Part shown: positions 23,753-33,539 of the stretch, one piece after another
Position numbering within the stretch: position 1 is the first letter of the stretch
How the letters are laid out: each line of letters opens with the position of its first letter
NCBI RefSeq assembly: GCF_950295315.1
Contig: NC_080176.1
Span: 36,786,189 to 36,850,188 of the forward strand
Reading direction: 5' to 3'
Length of the DNA: 64,000 nt
Source of the DNA: Erinaceus europaeus
Lineage: Eukaryota; Chordata; Mammalia; Eulipotyphla; Erinaceidae
Made by a program: the position numbers and the translations under genes
Notes under the pieces: model-generated
What the model saw: only the letters and a program-made list of their open reading frames with translations
What the model was told of the DNA's origin: nothing
Database searches by the model: none

Positions 23753-24067
23753 TAAAATAAGTAAAAGGAAGGAGTCAGGCGGTAGCGCGGTGGGTTAAGC
23801 ACAGGTGGCACAAAGCTTAAGGACCAGCATAAGGATCTTGGTTTGAGACCCCAGCTTCCCACCTGCAGGGGAGTCACTTCACAGGTGATGAAGCAGGTCT
23901 TCAGGTGTCTATCTTTCTCTCCCCCTCTCTGTCTTCCCCTCCACTCTCCATTTCTTTCTGTCCTATCCAACAAGGACAACAACAATAATGACTATAATAA
24001 TAAAACAACAAGAGCAACAAAAGGGAATAAGTAAACAAATATTTAAAAATAAAATAAGTGAAAAGTT
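23753..24067 (+). repeat. SINE type A with target duplication
   Basis: Full head to AATAA tail at about 23770-24051. AAAATAAGTAAAAG before it matches AAAATAAGTGAAAAG after it. The right end lies only about 140 bases from a TMEM241 exon. Confidence 0.9.
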
Positions 24068-24207
24068 CCCCAAATTGCTACCTGCATGAGTGAAGGGTCA
24101 ATTCAGGACCAGTGACTTGAAGTGAATGGTGAAGATCAGACATGAGTGTGAGCGACGCCGGACACAAAGGCAGACAGGTTTCTCCCATCCTTCTCCCTCT
24201 TTCTTAC

Positions 24208-24301
24208 CTTTGCAAAGAAAATCCAGGCTGCAAACTGCCCAGGGGCCATAAGGCTTTTAAGCTTCACCGTGCTGAACATGAGTAAGAATCCTAAAATTCC
24301 A
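24208..24301 (-). CDS. TMEM241: TMEM241 exon (94 nt): GILGFLL...AWIFFAK
   Basis: On the minus strand a polypyrimidine tract and TTCTTCTTCCAG precede the exon, and GTAAGAAAG follows. The exon begins with the last base of a split codon and reads 31 residues, GILGFLLMFSTVKLKSLMAP then GQFAAWIFFAK, ending in phase 0. This matches the late transmembrane region of TMEM241 (FLMFSTVKLK and APGQ..AWIFFAK are hallmarks as I recall the human protein). It is the last exon found in the window; the remaining C-terminal coding exons, about 40 residues in human, were not found to the left. TMEM241 is a Golgi multi-pass protein related to nucleotide-sugar transporters and reported to carry UDP-GlcNAc. Confidence 0.96.
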
Positions 24302-24562
24302 CTGGAAGAAGAAAATAATTTTGTCAGTGAAACCTGTTTTCCTTTAGCCAATAGCTAGCTACCTTCTGTTATAGTTGACCAAATTGTAGTTACTATTACA
24401 CAACCTCTCTCTAGTGACTTCCAGATTAAAAACACCAAAAAGTTAAAAACAAAAAAACAAACATTTGAGTTCTTTGCTAAGGACCTAAGATGAGAGCATT
24501 TCACTGCAGATGGGGGAGGGGTATAGAAATTTGGGGGTCTCTGTCTATATCATTAAAGTAAA

Positions 24563-25299
24563 AACACATGGGTTGGGTGGTAGCTCAGCGGGTTAAGCAC
24601 ACGTGGCATAAAGCACAAGGACCGGCGTAAGGATCCTGGTTTGAGCCCCGGCTCCCCACCTGCAGGGGGGTCGCTTCACAGGCAGTGAAGCAGGTCTGCA
24701 AGTGTCTGTCTTTCTCTCCCCCTCTCTGTCTCCCCTCCTCTCTTGATTTCTCTCTGTCCTAGCCAACAACAGCAATGATAGCAATAATAATTGCAGGGAA
24801 GTTATGGGGAGGTGGTAAAGCCTGGCAGAGCTTAACCTATGAGATGAGTTCTCCTGGTAAGTGTCTCCCTCTCCAGAGGTGTTGAGCAAAATAGGGGAAT
24901 GCATAAGTCTCACAAGGTTGGCAGCCATGTAAATCTTCCACGCCCACAAAATGCATCTTCAGCCTGCTCCATCCTATATCCACACAGGGTATCCTTAAGT
25001 CCCTGCCAGTTGAACCTCTAGCAACAGTTGCTAGGGAGGTTCTAGGTTCCAGTTTTTAGGCAGCCCCTCTCCTAACAACTATGGGTTGTCAAGCCCCTTC
25101 CCTTACAATCCTCTCTTTTTCCATGTCTGACCTGGAAGAGGGCGGGTGGCAGACTGGAAGGTGGACACCAGCCATTGCTATTGGCACCAAGTGGCTTAAC
25201 CAGGTGTGCTGTTGCCTGACTCTGGGGTGTCCGCTGAATAAAGATTTGTATTGCTACCGCCTCAAGCTTGGTTCCTGGGTCATCTCTATGTGCTGTGTC

Positions 25300-25331
<32 letters not shown>

Positions 25332-25440
25332 TTCTCTCCCTCCCTCTACATTAGCCCAACAAATAATGATGACAACAACATGGGCAACAAAGTGGGAAAA
25401 ATAGCCTCCAGGAGCAGTAGATTTAAAAAAAAAAGGGGGG
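24563..25440 (+). repeat. SINE type A split by a solo LTR
   Basis: Head to AAC-rich region at 24563-24791; the rest (GATGACAACAACATGGGCAAC, then GCCTCCAGGAGCAGTAGATT and a G/A run) at 25362-25440. The LTR between interrupts the AAC/AAT-rich part. Confidence 0.85.
24792..25361 (+). mobile_element. Solo LTR (570 bp), ERV2-like
   Basis: The element begins TG (TGCAGGGAAG) and ends CA (GCCCAACA). It is flanked by AATAAT at 24786-24791 and 25362-25367, a 6-bp duplication of the size made by betaretrovirus-like (ERV2) integrases. AATAAA lies at about 25237, followed by a GATTTGTATTGC context, so the LTR reads on the plus strand, antisense to TMEM241. The U5-side end has expanded into a TC-rich tract (25294-25340). 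Because the flanks are AAT-rich, the duplication alone is weak; the reconstituted SINE supports it. The family is not named. Confidence 0.75.
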
Positions 25441-26535
25441 GGGGTTATTCTTCCAGTTCTCCCATATTACTCCTGGAACTTGGTGCTTACAAAGTATTAG
25501 GAAAAGATTCCCAAAACAAAATTCACCACAGAGGACAACAGGTCTTGACTGGAGAACTGGCTCCATAACAAGTTCCCACTAAACAGACAGACTTATGCAG
25601 ATGCTACACTCTGGAAATAATGCCTAAACCCACACATGTGTGACCCAAAAGAGCCACATCCTTACCCCTATTTAAGAAAGTCTGACAATGGGCCAGTATC
25701 TCGGGGGCTACTCAGAAGTCTGAACCAGCAAGGGCATCAACATGGCAGCAGGGACGGAAGTAGTGGTCTCACTTTTAGAAATATCACTGTGTGGGTCAGG
25801 GCCAAAGCAAACTCCAGACAGAATGGTCACCCTTCCTGCCACTTGGAGGCAGGGCAATTAGGAGATAGAAGGTAAGTTACAAGTGCCCCAGAGAAGTTGA
25901 TTTCCCAAAAACACATGCAAGTGAAGTTTGAGTCTGGTCTTTAGTTGAAACAGAAAAAGAAAAGACAAGACAGCAGCTGTACTCTATGCCAGAGAGACAG
26001 ATGATGTGATTCGTGTGTATTCTGTAGTCCTGGCCCTGGGATGTCAAACTGCCACCTTACATCCATTCTAGCACTGGTGTGTCCCTTCCTCTTGAACATG
26101 AGAGGGCACAACTCAATCTTGGGCTACTCTCTACTAAGAGAGTAGAGCTAACACAGTCCTTAGTCATAGTAGATAGAACATAGATGGTTGTCAGGTTTAC
26201 TTGGAAGCAGGTTGAATTGAACTAAACACACCAAAGGTCGTATTTCACAGAAATCTGAGCCTCTGCTTAATTAAACTGGTCCATAGCCACATTCTTGGGG
26301 CCAGAGACAAGCACTGGGTTTCCCTGCTGTGCACTGAGCTTCGTTGGGTGGAGTGATTGGCCAAGTCCATCGACATCTGCATCTGTAGTCAGGGGAGACT
26401 GGGCAGCTATGGCCTAAGACACTTGTGAGCAAGCAGCAGGCAGGAAATATAGTGACTTGTGTTTGCTTGTGCATAGCAGCCCTCAGAACTTAGGCAATAA
26501 CTCCTTTTGCCCTTTTTCTAACCTCAGAGTCTGTG
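25441..26535. other. Intronic sequence, no gene seen
   Basis: Unique-looking, moderate GC. Small open frames have no domains, and no exon of TMEM241 was recognised here. Confidence 0.4.
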
Positions 26536-26539
26536 TCCT

Positions 26540-26715
26540 TACAGTGAGAATGTGCACAGTGGGCCTCATCCCATTTTACGGAAATCAGAGACCCTCAGGA
26601 AGATGCCTCAATCTCAAATCTCACTTTTAAAACAATAAGCAAACTGAAGCATAGGTACAATTTGAATCCAGATTCCTGGTGTTTTCAACAGTTCTGCTCA
26701 ATGCCACTGTGATGG
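26540..26715 (+). repeat. Possible MIR fragment
   Basis: CATCCCATTTTACGGAAATC, AAACTGAAGCATAGGTAC and TTTGAATCCAGATTCCTGG appear in MIR order but with a large gap or insertion. Confidence 0.45.
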
Positions 26716-26721
26716 TCAAAC

Positions 26722-26850
26722 TTTACCAGGGAGCTGGGGAAATAACAATGGCCATGCAAATGACTTCCATGCCTGAGGTCATGAGCTCTCAGGCTCTGTC
26801 CCTAGTGTCACCATAAGATAATGCTGAGTAGTGCACTGGTTAAAGACAAT
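26722..26850 (+). repeat. SINE type C, diverged
   Basis: GGAAATAACAATGGCCATGC head, CTGAGGTCATGAGCTCTCAG, TCACCATAAGATAATGCTGAG. Confidence 0.7.
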
Positions 26851-27164
26851 AGTGACAATAATAATATTGGTAATAATAACAAACTACTAAGGAAATACAA
26901 TGGGGACTGGGAAGAGAGAGGCTCCAGAGATGTGGTAGCAGGTTGGGAAGAGAAAGCATGACAGCTGACAGGCACCTAGGGCTCCTCAGGCAGCTTCCCC
27001 TCATGTCCAAGGAAGGAATGACTGCCTAGGGACTGTCCCATCTCCAGGCCCTCCTTCCCCTCCATCTGTCCTCTGCTCTCCACCTCCTGCCCCAACAGTT
27101 GGGGTTGTTAGTCCAAGGCAAGAAATACTTAAGACTTTACATATCTAATACATGCGGTCACTGT

Positions 27165-27280
27165 GTACTGGTAATATCTTTTCATTTTACAAATTAGAAA
27201 AAATAAAGCCAAGGCTGAGAAACTTGGATAATTTGCTCAGAGATCACACAAAAGGCCAGCAGTAAAAGCTGGGGTCAATG
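27165..27280 (+). repeat. MIR fragment
   Basis: TTTTCATTTTACAAATTAG, AAGGCTGAGAAACTTGG, TTGCTCAGAGATCACACA then AAAGCTGGGGT, the conserved MIR order. Confidence 0.8.
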
Positions 27281-27282
27281 TA

Positions 27283-27600
27283 GTGCACAAAAGCAAAGGC
27301 CTTGATCCTTCCTGCTGGTGGGCATGTTCGAGGTCAAGGCCTGGCCAAGCCTGGGCTCCTGCTGCAGAGCGACCAGTGTACCACTGCTCATTGAGGGTGT
27401 TGGGGCCTCCGTGCACCACGGCGAGGGCTGCAGCCCCCTTGACTGCTCCATGGCTACCTCTGGAGCTCCTGGGACCACCATCGTGCTGGGCAACACCGTC
27501 ATCTTCGTGGACACTGTGTGGAAGTTGCCCCAGAAGTTCTCGGAGACCAATCCCAACATGAAGAAGGTCGAGAATGGTCAGGGTGCTGACCATCACAGCT
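27283..27600 (+). pseudogene. Coding-like GC-rich segment, possible processed pseudogene
   Basis: About 300 bases stand out by high GC and by G/C-ended codons in one plus frame, which reads without a stop through LIEGVGASVHHGEGC, GTTIVLGNTVIFVDTVWKLP and QKFSETNPNMKKVENGQG before running into a SINE at about 27605. There is no start-codon context and no splice pair. I do not recognise the parent gene. The segment is flanked by a MIR on the left and a SINE on the right. It may be a fragment of a retrocopied mRNA, or a chance open frame. Confidence 0.4.
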
Positions 27601-27604
27601 GTGG

Positions 27605-27890
27605 TGCAGCTGATGGGTTAAGCACACATAGTACAAAGCGCAGGACTGGAGCAAGGAGCCCGGTTCAAGCCCCAGCTTCCCACCTGCAGGGGGGTCGCTT
27701 CACAAGCGGTGAAGCAGGTCTGCAGGTGCCTGTCTGTCTCTCTCCCTCTCGATCTCCCCCACCCCTCTTGATTTTTCTCTGTCCTATCCAATAAAAATGA
27801 AAAAATGGACACCAGGAGCAGTGGATTTGTAGTGCTGGTACTGAGCCCCAGAGATAACCCTGGAGGCAAAAATAAATAAATCTAATAAAA
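27605..27890 (+). repeat. SINE type A, long form
   Basis: GGTTAAGCACACATAGTACA, TTCAAGCCCCAGCTTCCCACC, pyrimidine block, then directly the long 3' extension (AGCAGTGGATTTGTAGTGC to CCTGGAGGC) and an AAATAAATAAATC tail. Confidence 0.9.
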
Positions 27891-28010
27891 CTTCTTTTTT
27901 AAGACTTTACATAAAATCAGGGAGAGAGAGAGATCAAGATCTCCAAAAGGTATGGTACTGGATCAGCTTCAACAATTTTCTATATAGAAGTTCTATATAA
28001 GATGTGCTTG

Positions 28011-28554
28011 TTAAGAAAACTACAATAGGGGCCAGGAGGTGGCCCACTTGATAGAGTACACATGTTAGAATACACAAGGATCTGGGTTCAAGGCCCCAGT
28101 CCCCACCTACAGGGAGAAAGCTTTGCAAGTGGTGACACAGGGATGCAGATGTCTCTCTTTCTATCACCGCCTTCCCTTTTGATTTCTGGCTGTCTCTATC
28201 CAGCAAATAAAGATAATAAAAAAAATTTTTTTTAGGGAGTCTGGCGGTAGCAGCGGGTTAAGCGCACATGGTACAAAGCACAAGGACCAGCATAAGGATC
28301 CCGGTTCGAGCCCCCCGGCTCCCCAAGTGCAGGGTAGTTGCTTCACAGGCGGTGAAACAGGTCTGCAGGTGTCTACCTTTCTCTCCCTCTCTGTCTTCCC
28401 TCCTCTCTCCATTTCTCTCTGTCCTATCCAACAACAATGACATAAATAATAATAACTACAACAATAAAACAACAAAGGCAACAAAAAGGGAATAAATAAA
28501 TAAATAAATAAATATTTTAAAAAAGAAAAAAAATTTTTAAGAAAACTACAATAG
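28011..28554 (+). repeat. Nested SINE pair (type A in the tail of type B) with 18-bp target duplication
   Basis: A type B SINE (28028-28225) is followed after a short A/T run by a complete type A SINE (28236-28530). The pair is bracketed by TTAAGAAAACTACAATAG at 28011-28028 and 28537-28554. The simplest reading is that the type A element later landed in the A-rich tail of type B. Confidence 0.9.
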
Positions 28555-28559
28555 TCATC

Positions 28560-28949
28560 CCTATCAGGAACAGCATTGTGGACTCTCTTGTGGGCTCCCT
28601 CCAAAGGGAGGCCGAGTCAACATACTCTACCACTCGAGGAAGATGGATCCTGAAATGAATGCAGGAAGGACGAATGGATGGAAGGATGGGAGGACTGGAG
28701 GAATCCTAGCTCTTGGAAAAGTTTGGGAACTCTTTTCCTGGCTGAGGAACAGGGCAGGGCAGGCCCCAAATGCCTGAGGGTGCTCATAACAACCCACAGA
28801 TGCCAGAGAGCTGTCAGCACCTGCACCACCACTCTGTCATCCCTCATTTAGATAACTAGCAATAGCTCTGAATGCCACTGAATGATACAGCCATTAGTAC
28901 AGAAACACACAAGCTAATAGTGTGAAGAGTTTCTACAAGTTCAGATTAC
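28560..28949. other. Intronic sequence, no gene seen
   Basis: Unique-looking sequence next to the following TMEM241 exon, with no further feature seen. Confidence 0.4.
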
Positions 28950-29019
28950 CTGGCACAGCAGCTGCTATGGAATCTGTAGAAATACAGGAATGGGAAGTCC
29001 AGGATGCTGAAGAGGTCAC
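28950..29019 (-). CDS. TMEM241: TMEM241 exon (70 nt): DLFSILD...SCCA
   Basis: Minus strand: CTGCTGTATCCCTCAG precedes the exon and GTAATCTG follows. It completes a GGT glycine codon across the previous junction, reads DLFSILDFPFLYFYRF then HSSCCA, and leaves AG to be completed by T of the next exon (serine). Known TMEM241 proteins have the same aromatic-rich FPFLYFYRFH segment before the final transmembrane pairs. The upstream intron is 15.8 kb (29020-44863), the longest fully contained in the window. Confidence 0.96.
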
Positions 29020-29189
29020 CTGAGGGATACAGCAGGGGTGAAACAGCAGCTCACACAACCTGGCCCCCAGCCACCCCCACATGCAGGTGAGCGTGGCAGC
29101 CCTCAGGTGCTGAGTGGTCCAGCACTAAATCTGCTGGCATCCCCATCTGGATGTGATTGTCATGGTCCTATGATAACAATGCCCATGTG

Positions 29190-29260
29190 TTGGGTTGTTG
29201 GAAAAGTCAAGATGTATTTTTCTAGGCAAAAATGAGTCATGACTTTTCCAGCAACCCAAT
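29190..29260. mobile_element. Mariner-like palindromic MITE
   Basis: Seventy-one bases whose ends are inverted repeats: TTGGGTTGTTGGAAAAGTCA at the left and the reverse complement TTGGGTTGCTGGAAAAGTCA at the right, so the whole unit folds into one hairpin. The layout is that of the 80-bp MADE1 derived from a mariner. Related copies lie at 45752 and 45983. The flanks here are not clean TA repeats, unlike at 45752. Confidence 0.75.
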
Positions 29261-29299
29261 CGTAAGAGTCTGCTTTATAGAGGACCAAAGTACTACAAG

Positions 29300-29575
29300 G
29301 TTTATGCACATTCTATCTTTCAATCCTCAGGACAGTTCTATGAACTGTGTGTGTTTTGTTTTGTTTTAACAGACACAGAGGGAGAAAAAAGTGTGAGAGA
29401 CCATAGCATCAAAGCTTCCTTCAACTTGGTGGCAAAGAAGAACACTTTTCAAGTGAGCCATTTTGCCACCCCCATTTTAACTGCAGCTCAGAGAAGTTAG
29501 AGATTTGTCTAGGCTTGCACAACTCAAACTGTGGAGCCAGAATGTGAACCCCAATAGCTCTTTCTTCCTCCTACC
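29300..29575 (+). repeat. MIR interrupted by a SINE fragment
   Basis: Left MIR part TTCTATCTTTCAATCCTCAG to 29350; right part CCATTTTAACTGCAGCTCAG, CTAGGCTTGCACAACTC and ATGTGAACCCCAATAGC to about 29575. About 29352-29472 is a minus-strand SINE fragment (AACAGACACAGAGGGAG to TTTGCCACCCCC). Confidence 0.65.
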
Positions 29576-30540
29576 AGGCAGCCATTCCTACCCAAAGTAG
29601 GGTGTGGAACAAAAAGAATTCTTAATGATTCTCTTATTCTTTTCTATCTTGCATCTATAAAAAGATTGTGAATGCATGTCTCTAACATCTTTTTTATGTT
29701 CGTATTTAATTACATAACAGTCAGCACACGGACAAGACTGACTGTATACTCATTTTAGTTTAAAGGCCAAAGAGCACATTTATTTCTAGTGAAGTAAGCT
29801 CATTCTTTTAGTTCCACTTGATGCAAGAGGAAATAATCACACATATTGGCTGCTTCCCACTTTGGGATCTGAACCTGGTCATAAACACAAAGTCAGACGA
29901 TTAAGAGAGCAGAAAGTGTTCCAAAAATGTCCAAAGGAAAGGAATTAAGCATTTCCACAAGTGGGTTGCTTAATCTTTACAAATTTGAATTTTCTGGGAT
30001 TCTAGAGCAGTTGGGCCTCAAAGACTCTGGGCTGTGATTCTGTCTCACATTCTAGGTGGATTAGGGTGAAGGGCTGATTTTCCTTATTCACAATATAAGT
30101 GTGAGGGAAACATGCAGGCAGTGTTTCCTTCACTACAACACTTATTAGAGTTTCAGTTTCAGAAACAATGGGCTGTTACACTTCCCTGGAGACCTAAATG
30201 ATCTTAAGTGACTCAACCCTATTTTGGGAACATGCTAAATTTCATGTTTCTGGAGGGGTTTTTTTATGACTGTTATTTTTTGTTTGTTTACATGTGTATG
30301 TTTAAAAGGAGAGAGTCTTGTGGTATCCGATTTTTAGGCTATTCAATAAGAATTCTGGTGGTAGGTTTGCTGTGGAGCTACTTCCTGTAATCCTATAAAT
30401 CATTACTAAATTACTAATAAAAATATTTTAATAAAGTAATGCATGTTAAAAAAAAAGGGCAGTGATCCAAGATTCTGAAGCTGGTTGCATTTTACCTTTT
30501 CAAACTTTCATTTAGTGATTATAGATTATTACTTCTATTC
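29576..30540. other. Intronic sequence, no gene seen
   Basis: AT-rich, unique-looking. No exon, RNA gene or clear repeat is supported. Confidence 0.4.
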
Positions 30541-30544
30541 ATAG

Positions 30545-30775
30545 TTAAATTAATTTTTTTAATTTTTTTAATTATCTTTATTTATTGGATAGAGACTGCC
30601 AGAAATTGAGAAGGAAAGGGTGACAGAGAGGGAAAGAGGGAGAGAGACACCTGCAACACTGTTTTACCACTCATGAAGCTTTACCCTTGCAGGTGGGGAC
30701 TGGGGGCTTGAACCTGTGTCCTTGTGCACCATAATGTGTGCGCTCAGGCAGGTACACCACCACCCAGTCCAAATT
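30545..30775 (-). repeat. SINE type B
   Basis: Reverse complement: GGACTGGGTGGTGGTGTACC, AGGTTCAAGCCCCCAGTCC, GGTAAAACAGTGTTGCAGG, pyrimidine block and AATAAATAAAG tail. Confidence 0.9.
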
Positions 30776-31157
30776 ATTTTATTTTTTACTTATTAGATAT
30801 AGAGAAATTAATCAGGTTAAATTTTAGAGATGCAAGCACATTTTCCTTTAACCATTTTTTATTACCTCTGCAAAGAATGTGCTAATGTGCTATTTCCTGA
30901 GCTCACATATGCCATTAAATGCATGATTCTGTACAATCTGGTACATTATAATCACTAGTTGATAGAAATATAAAAAGCAACAAAACGTAATTTTGTAAAA
31001 AAATAAAATGGAAGGAGAGAGAGAACACACTTTTGGTTTGGGGCTTAGAATGTAACACAGTGTTAAAAGACCTTCATCAAATGTATATAGTTTTGAATTC
31101 AATTCCCTGTACTAAAAAAGAAAAAAAAAAACATAAGTCAGAAACAGAAGGATGATG

Positions 31158-31432
31158 GAGAGTTGGGTGGTAGCACAGCAGGGTTAAGCTCAGGTGGCGC
31201 AAAGTGCAATAACCAGTGTAAGGATCCCAGTTTGAGCCCCCAGATCCCCACCTGCAGGGGAGTCGCCTCATAGGTGGTAAAGCAGGTCTGCAGGTGTCTA
31301 TCTTTCTCTCCCCCTCTCTATCTTCCCCTCCTCTCTCCATTTCTCTCTGTCCTATCTAACAACAACAATAATAACTACAACAACAATAAAAAAAACAACA
31401 AGGGCAACAAAAGGGAAGGAAGAAATAAATAA
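31158..31432 (+). repeat. SINE type A
   Basis: GAGTTGGGTGGTAGCACAGC head, AAGGATCCCAGTTTGAGCC B box, pyrimidine block, AACAAC region and GGAAGAAATAAATAAG tail. Confidence 0.92.
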
Positions 31433-31437
31433 GAAAC

Positions 31438-31640
31438 ACAAGGATGAATATGGGATGATCGCACTCACAGGCAGAAGCTGAAAAACAAGATCAGAAGAGA
31501 AAACACTAAGCAGAACTTGGTCTGGAGTTGGTATACTGCATGAAAGTAAAAGATTCTGGAGTAGGTGGGTTGGGGGAGAGTTCAGGTCCTGGCATGATGA
31601 CAAAGGAGGACCTCGTGGGGATTAAAATAAAATATACCTA
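31438..31640 (+). repeat. Young-type L1 3' UTR fragment
   Basis: GGATGAATATGGGATGATCG, GGCAGAAGCTGAAAAACAAG and GAGGACCTCGTGGGGATT match the 3' UTR of L1 copies at 21725-21900 and 42597-42770. It ends in AAAATAAAATATACC and an A run. Confidence 0.85.
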
Positions 31641-31661
31641 AAAAGAAAAAAACAAAGTTTG

Positions 31662-31845
31662 GGGCCAAGGAGGTGGCTCAGTGGTCAAGCACATGCCTTA
31701 CATGTGGCAGGTCCTAGCACTAAGTGACAGCAACAGAAACAAAACCAGGGAAACTTAATGGATGGCAGAGGGCTGCCTTGTTCACTCACTCTCCATCATC
31801 ATTTACTCTTTCTCATAAACACTTTAAAAAAAATAAATAAGTAGA
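31662..31845 (+). repeat. SINE type E
   Basis: GGGGCCAAGGAGGTGGCTCAG head, CATGCCTTACATGTGGCAGG and CACTCACTCTCCATC, with an AAATAAATAAG tail. Confidence 0.65.
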
Positions 31846-32480
31846 GGCTCTATAGTGGAGATGTGAGGTTCCTGCTGTCTTAGGGTTCAAAAAGACAATC
31901 GATAGTTAATGTTATCATCACATTATTTGGTAATTGGGTTAACTTTGAAAAGTCCTTTTGTTAGGGCTTGCTGTAGAGTACCCAGTATCTTGTATATAGC
32001 TGTACTATTGGTTGCTTCTGATCTACTTGGTCTAGGCTATTGAGAGAGTCTGTATATCAATTACACAGCCTATATATTAAAAAGATTCAGTCTGTGTTTT
32101 AAAAAACTTCGAGACATACAATTAATTTTCCCCCTCTCATATTAATTAACTAGTGATTTATATGACTTTCCTGTATGCCTCTCCCAATCCATATCAAATA
32201 ATATTGCATCTGCCGATCACAACCTAATCAACACAACGATTGCCACCTCAACATGCTTCACTTCAGACTGTGTCCACAGACTTCACGTGTGGAATGACAA
32301 CCCTTCAGCTTTATTACTCGGGTGAGACCTTTCCTTTCATAGTATACTCACTCTAATTCCATCCCAGGTGGTTCACTTTCTAACAAAGTCCCAAAACCTA
32401 GATATACACCAGTTTCTGTGAGAGAGAGCATATGTTCACACGTATCCATAAACTACTGCAAAATATATACCTGAAAGCAG
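31846..32480. other. Intronic sequence, no gene seen
   Basis: AT-rich sequence without a supported feature. Confidence 0.35.
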
Positions 32481-32482
32481 AA

Positions 32483-32960
32483 GTACACTAGAGTTTGCAG
32501 TGAGTACCCCCCTAACAGTTCCTCTCCACTATTCCAGCCTTTGGGTCCATGATTGCTCAAACAATTGTTTGGCTTTGTATATTAACTCTCTTTTCAGTCA
32601 CCAGGTTCCAGATGTCATCAGGATGCTGGCCAGGCTTCCCTGGACTGAAGACCACACCAATGTGTCCTGGAGCTCAGCTTCCCCAGGAGAAAGAGAGAGG
32701 CAGACTGGGAGTATGGACTGACCAGTCAACGCCCATGTTCAGCAGGGAAGCAATTACAGAAGCCAGACCTTCCACCTTCTACAACCCACAATGACCCTCG
32801 GTCCATACTCCCAGAGGGATAGAGAGTGGGAAAGCTATCAGGGGAGGGGGTGGGTTATGGAGATTGGGTGGTGGGAATTGTGTGGAGTTGTACCCCTCCT
32901 ACCCTATGGTTTTGTTAATTAATCCTTTCTTAAATAAATAAATAAATAAATAAATAACTG
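32483..32960 (+). repeat. CTGGTGG-family retroposon
   Basis: GGCTTTGTATATTAACTCTC, CACCAGGTTCCAGATG, GACTGGGAGTATGGACTGAC, GGGAAGCAATTACAGAAGCC, then GGGTGGTGGGAATTGTGTGG, TACCCCTCCTACCCTATGG and an (AAAT)n tail. Collinear with 10306 and 14719. Confidence 0.75.
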
Positions 32961-33206
32961 GGGTCAGGTGGTGGCACACCTGGTTGAGTGCACCTTACAG
33001 TGTGCAAGGACCTAGGTTTGAGCCCCTGGTCCCCACCTTTAGGGGGGAAGCTTTACAAGTGGTGAAACAGGTCTGCAGGTGTCTGTGTGTGTGTGTGTGT
33101 GTGTGTCTCTCTCCCTCCCTCCCTCCCTCTCTATCTCTCCCTTCACTCTCGATTTCTGGCTGTCTCTATCTAGTAAATAAATAAATATAATAAAATAATT
33201 TTTAAA
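32960..33206 (+). repeat. SINE type B with (GT)n
   Basis: GGGGTCAGGTGGTGGCACAC head, TTTGAGCCCCTGGTCCCC, a (GT)n run of about 12 units at 33082-33106 inside the pyrimidine block, and an AAATAAATATAATAAAA tail. Confidence 0.9.
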
Positions 33207-33539
33207 AATAACTTTAGTTCTTTCTGCTACGATGCCACCAAACACCCTTGTGATCAATTCAGGCCCAACGCTGGCAGAGGAACTCCGTCAAGGACATCAT
33301 CAGACTCAGCTGTCTAGCGTGAGGAACATCATGTACTGTGGAGTCCCTTTCCCCTCCAGAGGCGACAGCTGAGGTCACCCTGGCACCCTGATCTGAGAAG
33401 GCAGCCAGAGCATCCTGCTCTGTCCCTGGGGCAGCTGTTGCACGCTAGCTCCTTCCCTCCCAGTTTCCCTCTCAGTATGAAAGAAACTGCAGTGCAGTCA
33501 GTGTGGTAATGAGGAAAGTCAATGGACTCCTGAAGCTCT
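33207..33539. other. Sequence of unclear origin left of Vingi
   Basis: Moderate-GC, unique-looking. It may hold a further decayed upstream part of the Vingi element, but I cannot align it to RT motifs. Confidence 0.3.

Noticed and set aside
25081..25404. 107-codon plus frame as a host gene
   Set aside because: It lies in the solo LTR and ends in its TC-rich tract; no gene features.
33207..33539. Upstream coding part of Vingi
   Set aside because: No recognisable endonuclease or N-terminal RT motif could be aligned, so the element boundary is kept at about 33540.
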